This document shows, in pieces, positions 54,407 through 63,804 of a stretch of DNA of 64,000 nt. Source of the stretch: Symbiodinium natans (lineage: Eukaryota; Sar; Dinophyceae; Suessiales; Symbiodiniaceae); the NCBI GenBank assembly GCA_905221605.1, contig CAJNDS010000169.1, forward strand, positions 801,001-865,000. The letters run 5' to 3'. The notes under the pieces are model-generated. The model searched no databases. It saw only the letters and a program-made list of their open reading frames with translations, and was not told where the DNA came from. The number at the start of each line of letters is the position of its first letter. Position 1 is the stretch's first letter. The translations under genes and the position numbers were made by a program.

Positions 54407-55527
54407 GCCCTCGCAGGGGCGATCGACGTGATCGCCGACGATGTGCAGGCAGCTTTGTTCGGGCGTTTGGGGAGGGGAGGGCATGACGGTTCAGAGGGAT
54501 TACCCTAAACCCTAAACCCTAAACCCTAAACCCTAAACCCTAAACCCTAAACGGGCTTCGGGAGCTTCTGTCGTCTCATTGTTGTCCAGCCTCTGGCGTC
54601 TTAGTTCAGGCCGAGCTTGCTTGAGTTTCCGATAGGTTCGCAGTGAGTTACTACATCCTGCCCAAGCCTTCAGGGCTTAGGGTGTATCCGGTTTTGGCTT
54701 TCAGGTGTGGGCCCCCAACACACTCCAAGCTTCGTAATCTGTATCCCTGAGCCTCACAGTTGTGACGAAGCCCTAAGCTCTTTAATCCTATAGCCCTTCC
54801 AAAAGAGCCTGATTGTCCTACAGACCAAAACACGCCGTGAAACCCTAATAAACCCACCAGGACCCCCAAAGCACGTTTAAAACAATAGCCCAGAACCCAT
54901 CAGAGGACCTTATTTCCACATACTTTGGTGGGGAAGCATCATTTTAAACCCTAAACTCTAAACTCTAAACCCTAAACCCTAAACCCTAAACCCTCCTAAC
55001 TTAACCCCTAAACCCTCCTAAGCATGCGCATGGCACAGGCCACTTACAAGTCTGTGCGAGAGCAAGGGATGATGCGAACCCTGGGCGATGCCGTGGAGGC
55101 CTCCGCGGCGCCCGCTGTCAGAGCTGCGCGTGGGGTGTAATGGGGTTATTGTTATTTCTAGTAATATTATTTGGGGGTAATTACATATAAATATATATAT
55201 ATATATATTCCTGAATATATAGAAACTCATATCTATTTAGTATTGTTTTGTTGTCTATTTTTTTTGTGCGGGGGGGAGGAGGGGGGAGGGTAAGAGGTTC
55301 AAGGTTTAGGGTTTACGGGGTTCAGGGTTTGGGGGTGTAGACTGGGTTCATGTGGTTTAGGGTTTGCAAGTTTAGGTGCTTGAGATTACAGCTTATTCCC
55401 AGCAGCAGGGCCGAGGATGAACTCCCAGTCCCGTTGCTGTACGCAGGATGCCGGCAAGCTGGTCGTCAGCGGGGCCGGCAATGCTTTCTCCGGCATGCTG
55501 AGCGGCAAGAAAGGCCGCACAAGATGA
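54407..55527 (+). CDS. three-exon gene end
   Basis: Exons 54407-54448 (ALAGAIDVIADDVQ), 55039-55134 (ATYKSVREQGMMRTLGDAVE, ASAAPAVRAARG) and 55447-55527 (DAGKLVVSGAGNAFSGMLSG, KKGRTR, TGA) join in phase 0. Donors are GC and GT. Acceptors are cttgccacag, gcatggcacag and gtacgcag. Ala/Gly-rich and helical with a basic C-terminus. CCCTAAA arrays and a TA microsatellite fill the introns. No family recognised. Confidence 0.55.
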
Positions 55528-55545
55528 CATCTGCAAGCTTAGGGC

Positions 55546-55646
55546 TTGGGATGTTCCCCCTTATACTAGCAGTCCTTAATGGGGATAATCGTACCACCTA
55601 GTATAATCCCTATTAAGGACTGCTAGTATAAGAGGGAACATCCCAA
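55546..55646. mobile_element. foldback element, family 1 (copy f)
   Basis: Near-perfect palindrome from TTGGGATGTTCCCCCTTATA to TAAGAGGGAACATCCCAA, with CAGTCCTTAATGGGGATAAT against TATAATCCCTATTAAGGACT. Confidence 0.85.
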
Positions 55647-55934
55647 CTTAGGGCTGTACATATTGCAGGCGCAGTGACCAGGTTGACGGGATATGGCACT
55701 CGACATTTACAATTCAATGCCTTGTATGACTTGTGACACATGTGCTTTGTCTTGCCCAGGTTGCCTAGAATTGCTTCCCCCCACCCACCCACCCACCCAC
55801 CCACCCAGCGCCCGAAGACTGGTAGGAAAAGGCAGACGGGTTGTTTATAACGTTTCGGCCGATGTCCACCAGTCACTAGACTGGGCGTTTTCAGCAACAC
55901 CGATCTACAACCACCATCGCTGGCTTGACGTCAG

Positions 55935-56149
55935 GCGAAAAGACTGTCTCCTCCCACTCTGGTGTGTCCAGCGGATACGCTGACATCTGCGCAGCACACC
56001 CGGCTTGTATACTGTGCAGGCGAGCTGTAGATGGGGCTTTGAAGGAGTCGAAGTTGAATAGGGGTGGTACAGCTTCTGTCGTCGACTCAGCCCCCCCCCC
56101 CCCCCCCCCCCCCCCAGCCACCCCAGGACAGAAGATTCTGGTCCTTTGA
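55935..56149 (+). CDS. last exon with an in-frame proline run
   Basis: After cttgacgtcag reads EKTVSSHSGVSSGYADICAA, HPACILCRRAVDGALKESKL, NRGGTASVVDS, then eight or nine Pro and ATPGQKILVL, TGA. CILC may bind metal. The Pro run comes from a 25-base C tract. Confidence 0.45.
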
Positions 56150-57019
56150 TTGGCCTACTTGCTTAGGAACCTCCGAGAAATACCAGACAGTAGTCCCGAC
56201 AAAGGATTTAGAATTTTTCTTGGGGTGTCTTATGCAAATAGTAGTAGCATTCCTGGAACATTGCCGCGGCCAGGGCAACAAAGCCGGAAGCTTCGGCAGC
56301 GGGGTGCGAGACCCCACCACAGAATCGGGTTTTCGATTCTGGTACTGGTACCGGCAGCAAGCGTGCAGATCTGGGTACCATAGGGGTCGGACTAGCTACT
56401 AATCGTATTCCCTTCTGGCCCTTCAAAACTATGCGGAAAAAACCCCAAGACCCTATTCTACTTACTAATGCCCCTGCATTATGCGTAAACTCTGTACGCA
56501 CATTAGTATATGCTCATCATACGGGACGGAGGTTTGCATGACGATGTACCTACATGAGATGGTATACGCAATCTCCATGCACCTGCACAATTTGTACGGT
56601 CATCATAGGCATCTCGTACCGAATCCGTCCATGGCAAGAGCTGTTGCATGATGCGCTTCACATGCTGCTTAGACCTTGCTTGGCTATATGCGCTTGTGCT
56701 ATTGACAAATCCTCGCCGCAGCTTTGTGCCCGTTCGGCTGAGTGCCGCCCACGGGCGCTGCCCTTTTGGGCCTGCAAGGCCGCGACGGGCTCCACTCACA
56801 GCCAGAAATCACAAATTCGCCCAGATCGACAGTACTGACATTATAGGTGTCGATCGGCTTCCCGTCAACGTAAAGCCGGCACTGTAGCACCACAATGAAA
56901 CCCCATACGGGTTCAACACTATAAGGGATCCTACTCTGTGAGGGTCTGAATTTGGGGCTCCTTGTTTCGTGCGCCCCCTTTTTCTCAGGGTTTGGTTCAG
57001 GGTTTGGGGCTCCTGGCAG

Positions 57020-57632
57020 GGAGCGATGGACATGGAATACATGGACGCCACGCTCCAGGTGAATGCCTTCGGCATGACTGCAGGTGCGCTTCCCGAAGTG
57101 CGAAGCGCAGTTAGGGTTTAAGGGTTTAGGGTTCAGGGTTTAGGGTTCAGGGTTTAGGGTTCAGGATTTAGGGTTCAGGGTTTGGTAATGCCCGTATCGA
57201 CTCAAAAAACTTCTAAGCTCTGTAAGCCCCCTTGATCTTAAATATGTTTTGCTCCCCGCTTCCTCCCCCCCCCTCCCCCTCAAAACCTCAAGCAGAAACA
57301 TAAATCCACATTTGTCCCGTCAGACCCTGCATAGGAACCCTACATCCCAACCCTACACCGACTATAACCCGTTTCCGAAAGCAAAGCTCCAAGCCCCCAA
57401 GCCGGGTATGTCGACTCAACCCAAAACAAACAAACTCTGAAACCCTCAAACCCCTAAACACGAAACCCTGAAACCCTAAACCCTTGAGCCCTGAAACTTC
57501 CAAGGAAGGTGTTTTTTTTTCAGAGCGTATTGTAGTCTCTGGCTATACAACGACGCCCAGCAATCGCCTTGTACATTTTTTCGTTGTAAGGAAGTCGAGT
57601 CCTGGAAACATGACAATATGCCAGCAATAAGG
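57020..57632 (+). CDS. two exons of an unidentified gene
   Basis: 57020-57109 (GAMDMEYMDATLQVNAFGMT, AGALPEVRSA) ends at GTTAGGGTTTAAGGG. 57561-57632 (QSPCTFFRCKEVESWKHDNM, PAIR) follows gacgcccag. Both phase 0. The first exon is Met-rich. Confidence 0.45.
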
Positions 57633-58600
57633 GTTCCCCTAAACCCTACTTGGGAACGCAGGTCACAGTTATCAACCTGGAACCCTGTAAACTGAACCCG
57701 TCAACCCCTGCAAAACCCTACACATCCTAAACCCCTAAATCCCTAAACCCGAAATCCCTAAACCCTGAACCCTGAACCCTAAACCCTAAACCCGAAACCC
57801 TAAACCCCAAACCCTAAGCCCTAAGCCCTAAGCCCTAAGCCCTAAACCCTAAACCCTAAACCCAACCACCCCCCCCCCCCCCCCCCCCCCTTAAGGGCCC
57901 TTAAGCCCCAAGCAGGCTGCACCTTCTGCCTCGACAACCTGCCCAACCAGTTCCTTAGTTCTGCACCGGTCAGGGGATCCTCTGTGACCCAATTAGGGTT
58001 TAGGGTTTAGGTTTTGAGGTTTACGGTTTAGGGTTTGGGGTTTTAAGGTTTAGGGTTTAGGGTTCAGGGTTTAGTGTCTAGAGCCCATTTTAGCATGGGC
58101 CGTTCTTCTCCCTGCACACCCCAAACCCCTACATACTCTACAACCCCAAGCCGCCAGAACCCTGAACCCCGAACCCTACGCTTGGGGAGGGCCTGGCTTG
58201 TTCGGTTTTTTCATGGCGGAGTAATTGCGAATAGAATTCCCCGATTATACTAGAATAACCCGCAAAACCCCATTCTAACTATGACGGCCCCTATAGTAAT
58301 ACTGTAGTATGCGAACTGCTTTGGGCTTGGGGTGTTTCTTTTGGTTTAGGCTTGGGGACGAGGTGAAGAGAGGGGGAGGCCTCTTCTCCTCACCTGACCC
58401 TTGTTCGACCCTGGGGTTTAGATTTAGGGTTTAGGGTTTAGGGTTTAGGGTTTAGAGTTTAGGGTTTAGTGTTTAGGGTTTAGGGTTTAGGGTTCAGGGT
58501 TTAGGGTTTAGGGTTTAGGGTTTGGGATTTTCGGGTTTTCGGGTTCTAGGGTTTGGGGTGGTCGAAGCTTGGCTTTCCTGCACTCGTGAAGCTCGTGTAG

Positions 58601-58672
58601 CCAGTCCCTGCCGATAAAGGTTTCCCTTCTCTCGTGCTTGAGAGGATCTTATTCAGACCCAAAACCCTAAAA
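58601..58672 (+). CDS. isolated candidate exon
   Basis: PVPADKGFPSLVLERILFRP K after gctcgtgtag. The right boundary is not fixed and a CCCTAAA array follows. Confidence 0.35.
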
Positions 58673-58689
58673 CCCTAAAACCCAAAAAC

Positions 58690-58824
58690 CCTAAAACCCT
58701 AAACCCCAAACCCCAAAGCCCAAACCCTCAACCCTAAACCCTAAACCCTAAACCCTAAACCCTAAACCCTAAACCCTAAACCCTAAACCCTAAACCCTAA
58801 ACCCTAAACCCTAAACCCTAAGCC
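58690..58824. repeat. CCCTAAA array with CCCAAAA variants
   Basis: About 13 perfect heptamers preceded by variants. Confidence 0.95.
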
Positions 58825-58871
58825 AGCTTTGTTAGATTCTTAGAGGCCAACCCAGCCAATCCACTCTGCAG

Positions 58872-59032
58872 GCTCGCGGTGCTGGGGCACTTTCGTGCCA
58901 TCTTAGAGATGTGCGGCTTGTCAGATCCAGGTCCAGAGGTTTAGGGTTTAGGGTTTAGGGTTTAGGGTTTAGGGTTTAGGGTTTCATGCCACCCCGCAGG
59001 TCATGTCTGCCATTGGCCGTTTGGGGTTTTGA
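58872..59032 (+). CDS. two exons separated by a 61-bp heptamer intron
   Basis: 58872-58938 (LAVLGHFRAILEMCGLSDPG PE) and 59000-59032 (VMSAIGRLGF, TGA), phase 0. The intron is GTTTAGGG, about six heptamers, then CATGCCACCCCGCAG. The donor GT belongs to the first repeat. Confidence 0.5.
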
Positions 59033-59094
59033 GTTTTGGGCGGAATTAGGTCATGATCTTTACCCTAACCAATTGCCCTACGTACCCAGACCCT

Positions 59095-59194
59095 GAAAGG
59101 ATCCAAAAAGCAGAGCCCCCAAAACAGTACCGTATATACTACCATTGGGCCATTCTTCGGTACCCTGAAGGGGATCTACTTTTTGGATCCTTCC
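59095..59194. mobile_element. foldback element with GGATCC ends
   Basis: GGATCCAAAAAGCAGAGCCC at the left and GGGATCTACTTTTTGGATCC at the right, inverted repeats of about 21-26 bp. Confidence 0.65.
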
Positions 59195-59242
59195 GTAAAG
59201 TGGCAATTTGCTTTGTTGCATCTGGGTCGTCTCGGTTGGCAG

Positions 59243-59290
59243 ATTTGGCTTTCTCTGCTTGTTCGCATGCCAGTGGAAGAGTTTGAGTGA
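59243..59290 (+). CDS. candidate last exon
   Basis: IWLSLLVRMPVEEFE and TGA after cggttggcag. Confidence 0.35.
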   Translation: MWLSLLVRMPVEEFE

Positions 59291-59450
59291 TGTTGCGGGA
59301 CGCGTAGGACTTAGGACCCAGCATTTTCGGGGTCCGCTGGTCTACGGGTTTCAGGCCCGACGGTTTTAACGGCTTTATGTGGAACTCGGAGAGTCTAGCA
59401 GAAAGACTCCTCATGTTGGTTTATCAAAGCACGGAGCCTAAAAGCCCCAG

Positions 59451-59699
59451 GCCACAACCAGTGCGAGGGCGATCCAGATCAGTATGACCGCCTGCAATTA
59501 GTTGCCATGGTTTCAGTGAGGTTTCAGACGTGCGCCAACCCTAAACTTTATTAAGCCCTATACCCCCAAAATCTCAGTGGGTCAAGAGAGCCTTCTTCGT
59601 ACGTTGCAGGTAGGGGATGAGGGGTGTTCTAAGGCTGCGACCCTCGTGGCAACCTCATTCCCTTTTGCTAGGCTCTATGCCCTTCATCAGCCCCATTAA
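59451..59699 (+). CDS. three-exon gene end with two 62-bp introns
   Basis: 59451-59515 (HNQCEGDPDQYDRLQLVAMV S), 59578-59609 (WVKRAFFVRC) and 59672-59699 (LYALHQPH, TAA) join in phases 0 and 2. Donors gtgagg and gtaggg are strong. Acceptors are aaaatctcag and cccttttgctag. Both introns are exactly 62 bp. Family unknown. Confidence 0.55.
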
Positions 59700-60041
59700 G
59701 CAAACGGGTAGACAGTTTCTTCAGCCCCTAGACGCACTGGGTGTAGCCACGCCCTGGCGCAGCAGCGTAACACCTGTAGAACCCTGACATCGCGTGACAT
59801 TCGAAACTTTTTAGTCAGTAATCTGTTTCGCTTCTTGCTCGGGAGGTCATGCCGGTGGTGCCGGTGGCATTGCGTCGGTGATGGTGTGGGGGTGTGGGGG
59901 TAGGGGTGCGGGTGGGGGTGGGGGTGGGTGTGGGTGTGTGTGTGTGTGTGCAACCAATGATCCAATGTGGGGTTTCAAAGCTGAGCCCACCGAGCTTGCC
60001 CGACGCCTCTTGGCTGTCCCTTAATCCCTACCGTAAACCCT

Positions 60042-60296
60042 AGACCCTAGACCCTAAACCCTAAACCCTAAACCCTAAGCCCTAAACCCTAAACCCTAAA
60101 CCCTAAACCCTAAACCCTAAACCCTAAACCCTAAACCCTAAACCCTAAACCCTAAACCCTAAACCCTAAACCCTAAAAACCCTAAACCCTAAACCCTAAA
60201 CCCTAAACCCTAAACCCTAAACCCTAAACCCTAAACCCTAAACCCTAAACCCTAAACCCTAACCCTAACCCTAAACCCTTAACCCTTAAACCCTAT
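60042..60296. repeat. longest CCCTAAA array
   Basis: About 35 heptamers with few errors, followed 14 bp later by an exon, so it lies in a probable intron. Confidence 0.95.
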
Positions 60297-60309
60297 CCCA
60301 CTCTCCCAG

Positions 60310-60387
60310 AGCTGCGACCGCACAGGAGTCCAGCAGAGAGGTGGAAAGACAGATGAAGACGGCAGCTTGATGGGCTTTAGCCTATAG
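60310..60387 (+). CDS. last exon of an unidentified gene
   Basis: After cactctcccag reads SCDRTGVQQRGGKTDEDGSL MGFSL, TAG. Hydrophilic. A TA microsatellite (60404-60456) follows. Confidence 0.45.
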   Translation, partial: SCDRTGVQQRGGKTDEDGSLMGFSL

Positions 60388-60435
60388 TCTCTCTTTTTTC
60401 AGACATATATATATATATATATAAGCTCCAAGGAC

Positions 60436-60468
<33 letters not shown>

Positions 60469-60907
60469 ATATGTTTTATTTAGTTCAAAAAAGTTACTGA
60501 TCTGTTTCATTGATATTTGTACGTAGATATAGTTTTCATGCATGTATTCAATATCTTGTTTATGGTTCAACAATATAAAAGGGGAGTACAGTAGCTGGCT
60601 GGAGTGCACATTTCCCAGTGCACTGTAGCTTGGTAGGCCCTCGGGTCATTTTGCACATTTTCTCCGAGGACCCTGTGTAGCAAGCTGTTTCCAAGCATTT
60701 AAGGGACCGAATCTCCCGATGCTTGAAAGCAAGATGAATGTTGCCATCCCAGGCTGCCCACATGCCCCCGAAAACCCCAAACGCTCAACCCTAGACGTCC
60801 TAAAACCCTAGCCAAGCCAACTTTCAGCTCCCCCAGCCTCCCTCGACCTAGTCAACGAAGCATTCCCCAAGTCAAAGTCCACCCTACAATTCATGATACT
60901 TCTCCAG

Positions 60908-61040
60908 ATACAATGGAACACATCCTGTAGGGTTTGTCTTGCACAAGGATAATCTCACTGCAGGTAAGGATGATGATCAAAATGGCGCAGGCACGCTCGA
61001 AGTCCAAGGCCCATCTCGGGGCGGGCTTTTGTGGGAAGGG
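60908..61040 (+). CDS. isolated exon
   Basis: After acttctccag reads YNGTHPVGFVLHKDNLTAGK, DDDQNGAGTLEVQGPSRGGL. An inner gtaaga-like GT and AG enclose exactly 27 bases, so splicing there would not change the frame. Right end near a GC donor. Confidence 0.45.
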
Positions 61041-61190
61041 CTTTGGGGTTTAGGGTTTGGGGTTTTAGGGTTTTAGGGTTTTAGGGTTTTAGGGTTTTAG
61101 GGTTTTAGGGTTTTAGGGTTTTAGGGTTTTAGGGTTTTAGGGTTTTAGGGTTTAGTTGGGGTTTTAGGGTTCAGGGTTTGGGGTTTACGG
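61040..61190. repeat. TTTTAGGG octamer array
   Basis: About eleven perfect units of the Chlamydomonas-type telomere sequence. Confidence 0.95.
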
Positions 61191-61367
61191 CTTGGGGTCA
61201 TAGCCATGTCGAAACGCACGGCCGGCCATTCATTCGTTACCTGAATCGCTCAAACTTTACCCCTCCCCCCCAAACCCCAAAACCCAAACCCCAAACCCCA
61301 AACCCCAAACCCTAAACCCTAAACTACCCAGCCAGTGCGAAGCCCTAAACCCTCAAGCCGCCTGCAG

Positions 61368-61432
61368 GCCGTGAAGGTGGAAGTCATGCCCTGCATTCTG
61401 TCGACCTCTTTGAATGTGAATCCTGAGGCGCT
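61368..61432 (+). CDS. isolated candidate exon
   Basis: AVKVEVMPCILSTSLNVNPE A after ccgcctgcag. A possible last exon after gtggtcttag (61676 onward, VGVHVEEVLA, TAA) would be in phase. Confidence 0.4.
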
Positions 61433-61449
61433 GTGGGGGGGAGGGTTTA

Positions 61450-61670
61450 GGGTTTACGTAGGGGTTTAGGGGTTTAGGGGTTTAGGAGTTTCGGGGTTTA
61501 GGGCTTTAGGGCTTAGGGCTTTAGGGCTTTAGGGCTTTAGGGCTTTAGGGCTTTAGGGCTTTAGGGCTTTAGGGCTTTAGGGCTTTAGGGCTTTAGGGCT
61601 TTAGGGCTTTAGGGGCTTTAGGGGCTTTAGGGGCTTTAGGGGCTTAGGGGCTAGGGGTTTAGGGCCGGAG
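61450..61670. repeat. GGGCTTTA octamer array
   Basis: Starts with TTTAGGGG, then about 15 GGGCTTTA units, then nine-base GGGGCTTTA units. Confidence 0.95.
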
Positions 61671-61879
61671 TGGTCTTAGGTCGGGGTGCACGTCGAGGAA
61701 GTGTTGGCATAAGGGTTTTGCGGCCCACTTCGGCTCCGATACCAGAGCGCCCTAAACACCAAGCTCCCTTCAACCCTGCGCCCTAAACCAGAAACCCTAA
61801 GCCCTACACCCCATTCCCTAAACCTTCCCCAGGATAGTACACGAAGATCGTGCCCTTTTGGGGGCGGGTTCCGATATCA

Positions 61880-62039
61880 CTAAGACCCGGAGTAGGCTTA
61901 TTCCCATCTTGTTTTCGGGTTTGGGGTTTCGGGTTTGGGGGGCCCGTGTTCCCTTGTTAGGCTTTGCTTATGCCTGAGAAGCCCCCTCAGACCGTAAAAA
62001 AGGCACCGTTTCTATTTCTAGGTTACTCTTGGGTCTAGA
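61880..62039. mobile_element. foldback element, family 2 (copy d)
   Basis: AAGACCCGGAGTAGGCTTAT at the left and TAGGTTACTCTTGGGTCTAG at the right. Enlarged by heptamer-like sequence in its left half. Confidence 0.55.
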
Positions 62040-62207
62040 TAATCGGGGTGGGGGGGGGGGGAGGGGCACCCCTCTTTTCAGAGACGCCCATATGGTACCG
62101 AGTTTTCCTCTGATAGACCACCAAAAGCGAGGCTAGGCTGGGAAGACCAAAGTGCGAACAGTCAAAAACATTGGCCAGGATAGGATTGGCATGTTTCGAC
62201 CACTAAA

Positions 62208-62306
62208 CCCTCAGCCCTAAACCCTAAACCCTAAACCCTAAACCCTAAACCCTAAACCCTAAACCCTAAACCCTAAACCCTAAACCCTAAACCCTAAACC
62301 CTAAAC
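62208..62306. repeat. CCCTAAA array
   Basis: About 13 perfect heptamers. Confidence 0.95.
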
Positions 62307-62343
62307 CTCTCAGAGGATTTGAAGGGGCAACCTTAGTTGCCAG

Positions 62344-62707
62344 ATGCTTTGCTCAGGCTTCTGCCTCCATGTCAATGGCCTCCTTGTCTCCGAAGAAGTC
62401 GGTGAGTGTGGTCAGTGCGAGCGGCAGTTTTCCCGTCCTGTTTTGGGGGGCTGCTTTGTTTTGTTTGTTTGGGGGGGGGGGGGGGGGGGGGGGGGGAGAG
62501 GGGCCCAAGGTTTAGGGTTTAGGGTTTAGGGTTTAGGGTTTAGGGTTTAGGGTTTAGGGTTTAGGGTTTAGGGTTTAGGGTTTAGGGTTTAGGGTTTAGG
62601 GCAACCTTTTAGCGCCCTAAATCCTGACGGCTAGTTTGGAAGCTTTGCTTTGTGGTGCTCGCGTGTTGCAGTCCCCCCAATCGACCTACAGGGGACCCAA
62701 ACCATAA
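62344..62707 (+). CDS. last two exons of an unidentified gene
   Basis: Exon 62344-62401 ends at a strong donor (gtgagt). Read as CFAQASASMSMASLSPKKS it joins in phase 0 to 62672-62707 (SPQSTYRGPKP, TAA). The alternative MLCSGFCLHVNGLLVSEEV from ATG 62344 would be a first exon. The intron holds poly-G and a TTTAGGG array. Confidence 0.4.
62507..62600. repeat. TTTAGGG array
   Basis: About 13 perfect forward heptamers after a 27-base G run. Confidence 0.95.
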
Positions 62708-62806
62708 GCCCTAAACCCTGAACCCTAAACCCCAAACCCTAAACCCCAAACCCCAAACCCCAAACCCTAAACCCTAAACCCTAAACCAAAATCACAAGAC
62801 CTTCAG

Positions 62807-62923
62807 GTTTCGGAGCTCTGCTCAATGGACGTTCCCTCAGGTTCCCCCGGTCCCTCCCCTCCTTTTTTAAGGGCCTCTGGCTCTTCGCATCTCTTTCGGA
62901 GGATCAGGGGCGTCGTGTTTTGA
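62807..62923 (+). CDS. last exon of an unidentified gene
   Basis: After gaccttcag reads VSELCSMDVPSGSPGPSPPF, LRASGSSHLFRRIRGVVF, TGA. Confidence 0.45.
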   Translation, partial: VSELCSMDVPSGSPGPSPPFLRASGSSHLFRRIRGVVF

Positions 62924-63092
62924 GCAGGGCGCACAAGTTTCAAGCTACCGCGGTCGCAGGAACATAGTGAAGGGCTCCTGTGAGCAGCAGCGGTCCTGAA
63001 ACCCCAAAGCCACGAGAAGTCGCACCAAGCCCAAGCCCCCTTGCTCTGATCAGCAAGCCTCGTAAGCCCCATAACTCCAAACTTGCTTAAAC

Positions 63093-63212
63093 ATGAATAG
63101 ACCCCCTGAGCTTTTGCACCAGCTTTTGACAGGCTTCAAAGGGGGCAAGCTGCCAAAGCTGGAAGAGAGCCAGCGCTGTAACGAAGAGTGGGGGGGCCCT
63201 GATTGCACCGGG
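63093..63212 (+). CDS. candidate first exon
   Basis: ATG opens MNRPPELLHQLLTGFKGGKL, PKLEESQRCNEEWGGPDCTG. The exon ends at GTTTTAGGGG. No identified continuation. Confidence 0.45.
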
Positions 63213-63714
63213 GTTTTAGGGGGGCATGTGGTTTTTTGAGGCTAGGGCCATCCGATGGTTTTACTACGGGTTTGCTTAAGGACCACCCGAAACAAGAACG
63301 ATTCTTCGTCATTATAAGGGTAATGCAAGGATGATTGTCCTTTTTTTCTGCTTTTTTTTTTGGTTGGTTGGGGGGGCGGGGGGGGGGGGGGGGGGGGGAG
63401 TTCTTAAGTTGAGCAAACTAAATAGTTGTGTAGGGCCTGGGGTCTGTTCAGGGTTTCGGGAAGTCCGGTTTCGGGGCTTCTTGTGGCTGAGCGCAGGCGT
63501 AGTTGGAGAGTGTCCGGGTAGCGTCGGGAGGGTTCAGGGTTTTGGGGGTTAAGGTCCCTAAACCCTAAACCCTAAACCCTAAACCTTAAACCTGGATCTC
63601 GCAGTGTATATGCCCTAAAGTCAAAATTCTACTGCATCAGTGGGCTTCGTAATTTGAAAGTGCATAGCGGTGATTCCCTAAACCCTAAACCCTCACCGCA
63701 ACCTCTTGCGCCAG

Positions 63715-63804
63715 AGAAGTAGAAGAACAAAGACCCACTCAAAACCCTGGACCAGGTCAAACACAAAGGGACCCGCCGAAAACTTGTCGGGATCCGATCC
63801 CTAA
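63715..63804 (+). CDS. last exon of an unidentified gene
   Basis: After ctcttgcgccag reads RSRRTKTHSKPWTRSNTKGP, AENLSGSDP, TAA. Basic. Could belong with the first exon at 63093 through missing exons. Confidence 0.4.
   Translation, partial: RSRRTKTHSKPWTRSNTKGPAENLSGSDP

Noticed and set aside
56699-56893. Minus-strand frame with LYVDGKPIDTYNVSTVDLGE, reminiscent of bacterial receptor plug segments
   Set aside because: Single short frame, no second motif, no splice context, and the opposite strand is open too. The resemblance is from memory and weak.
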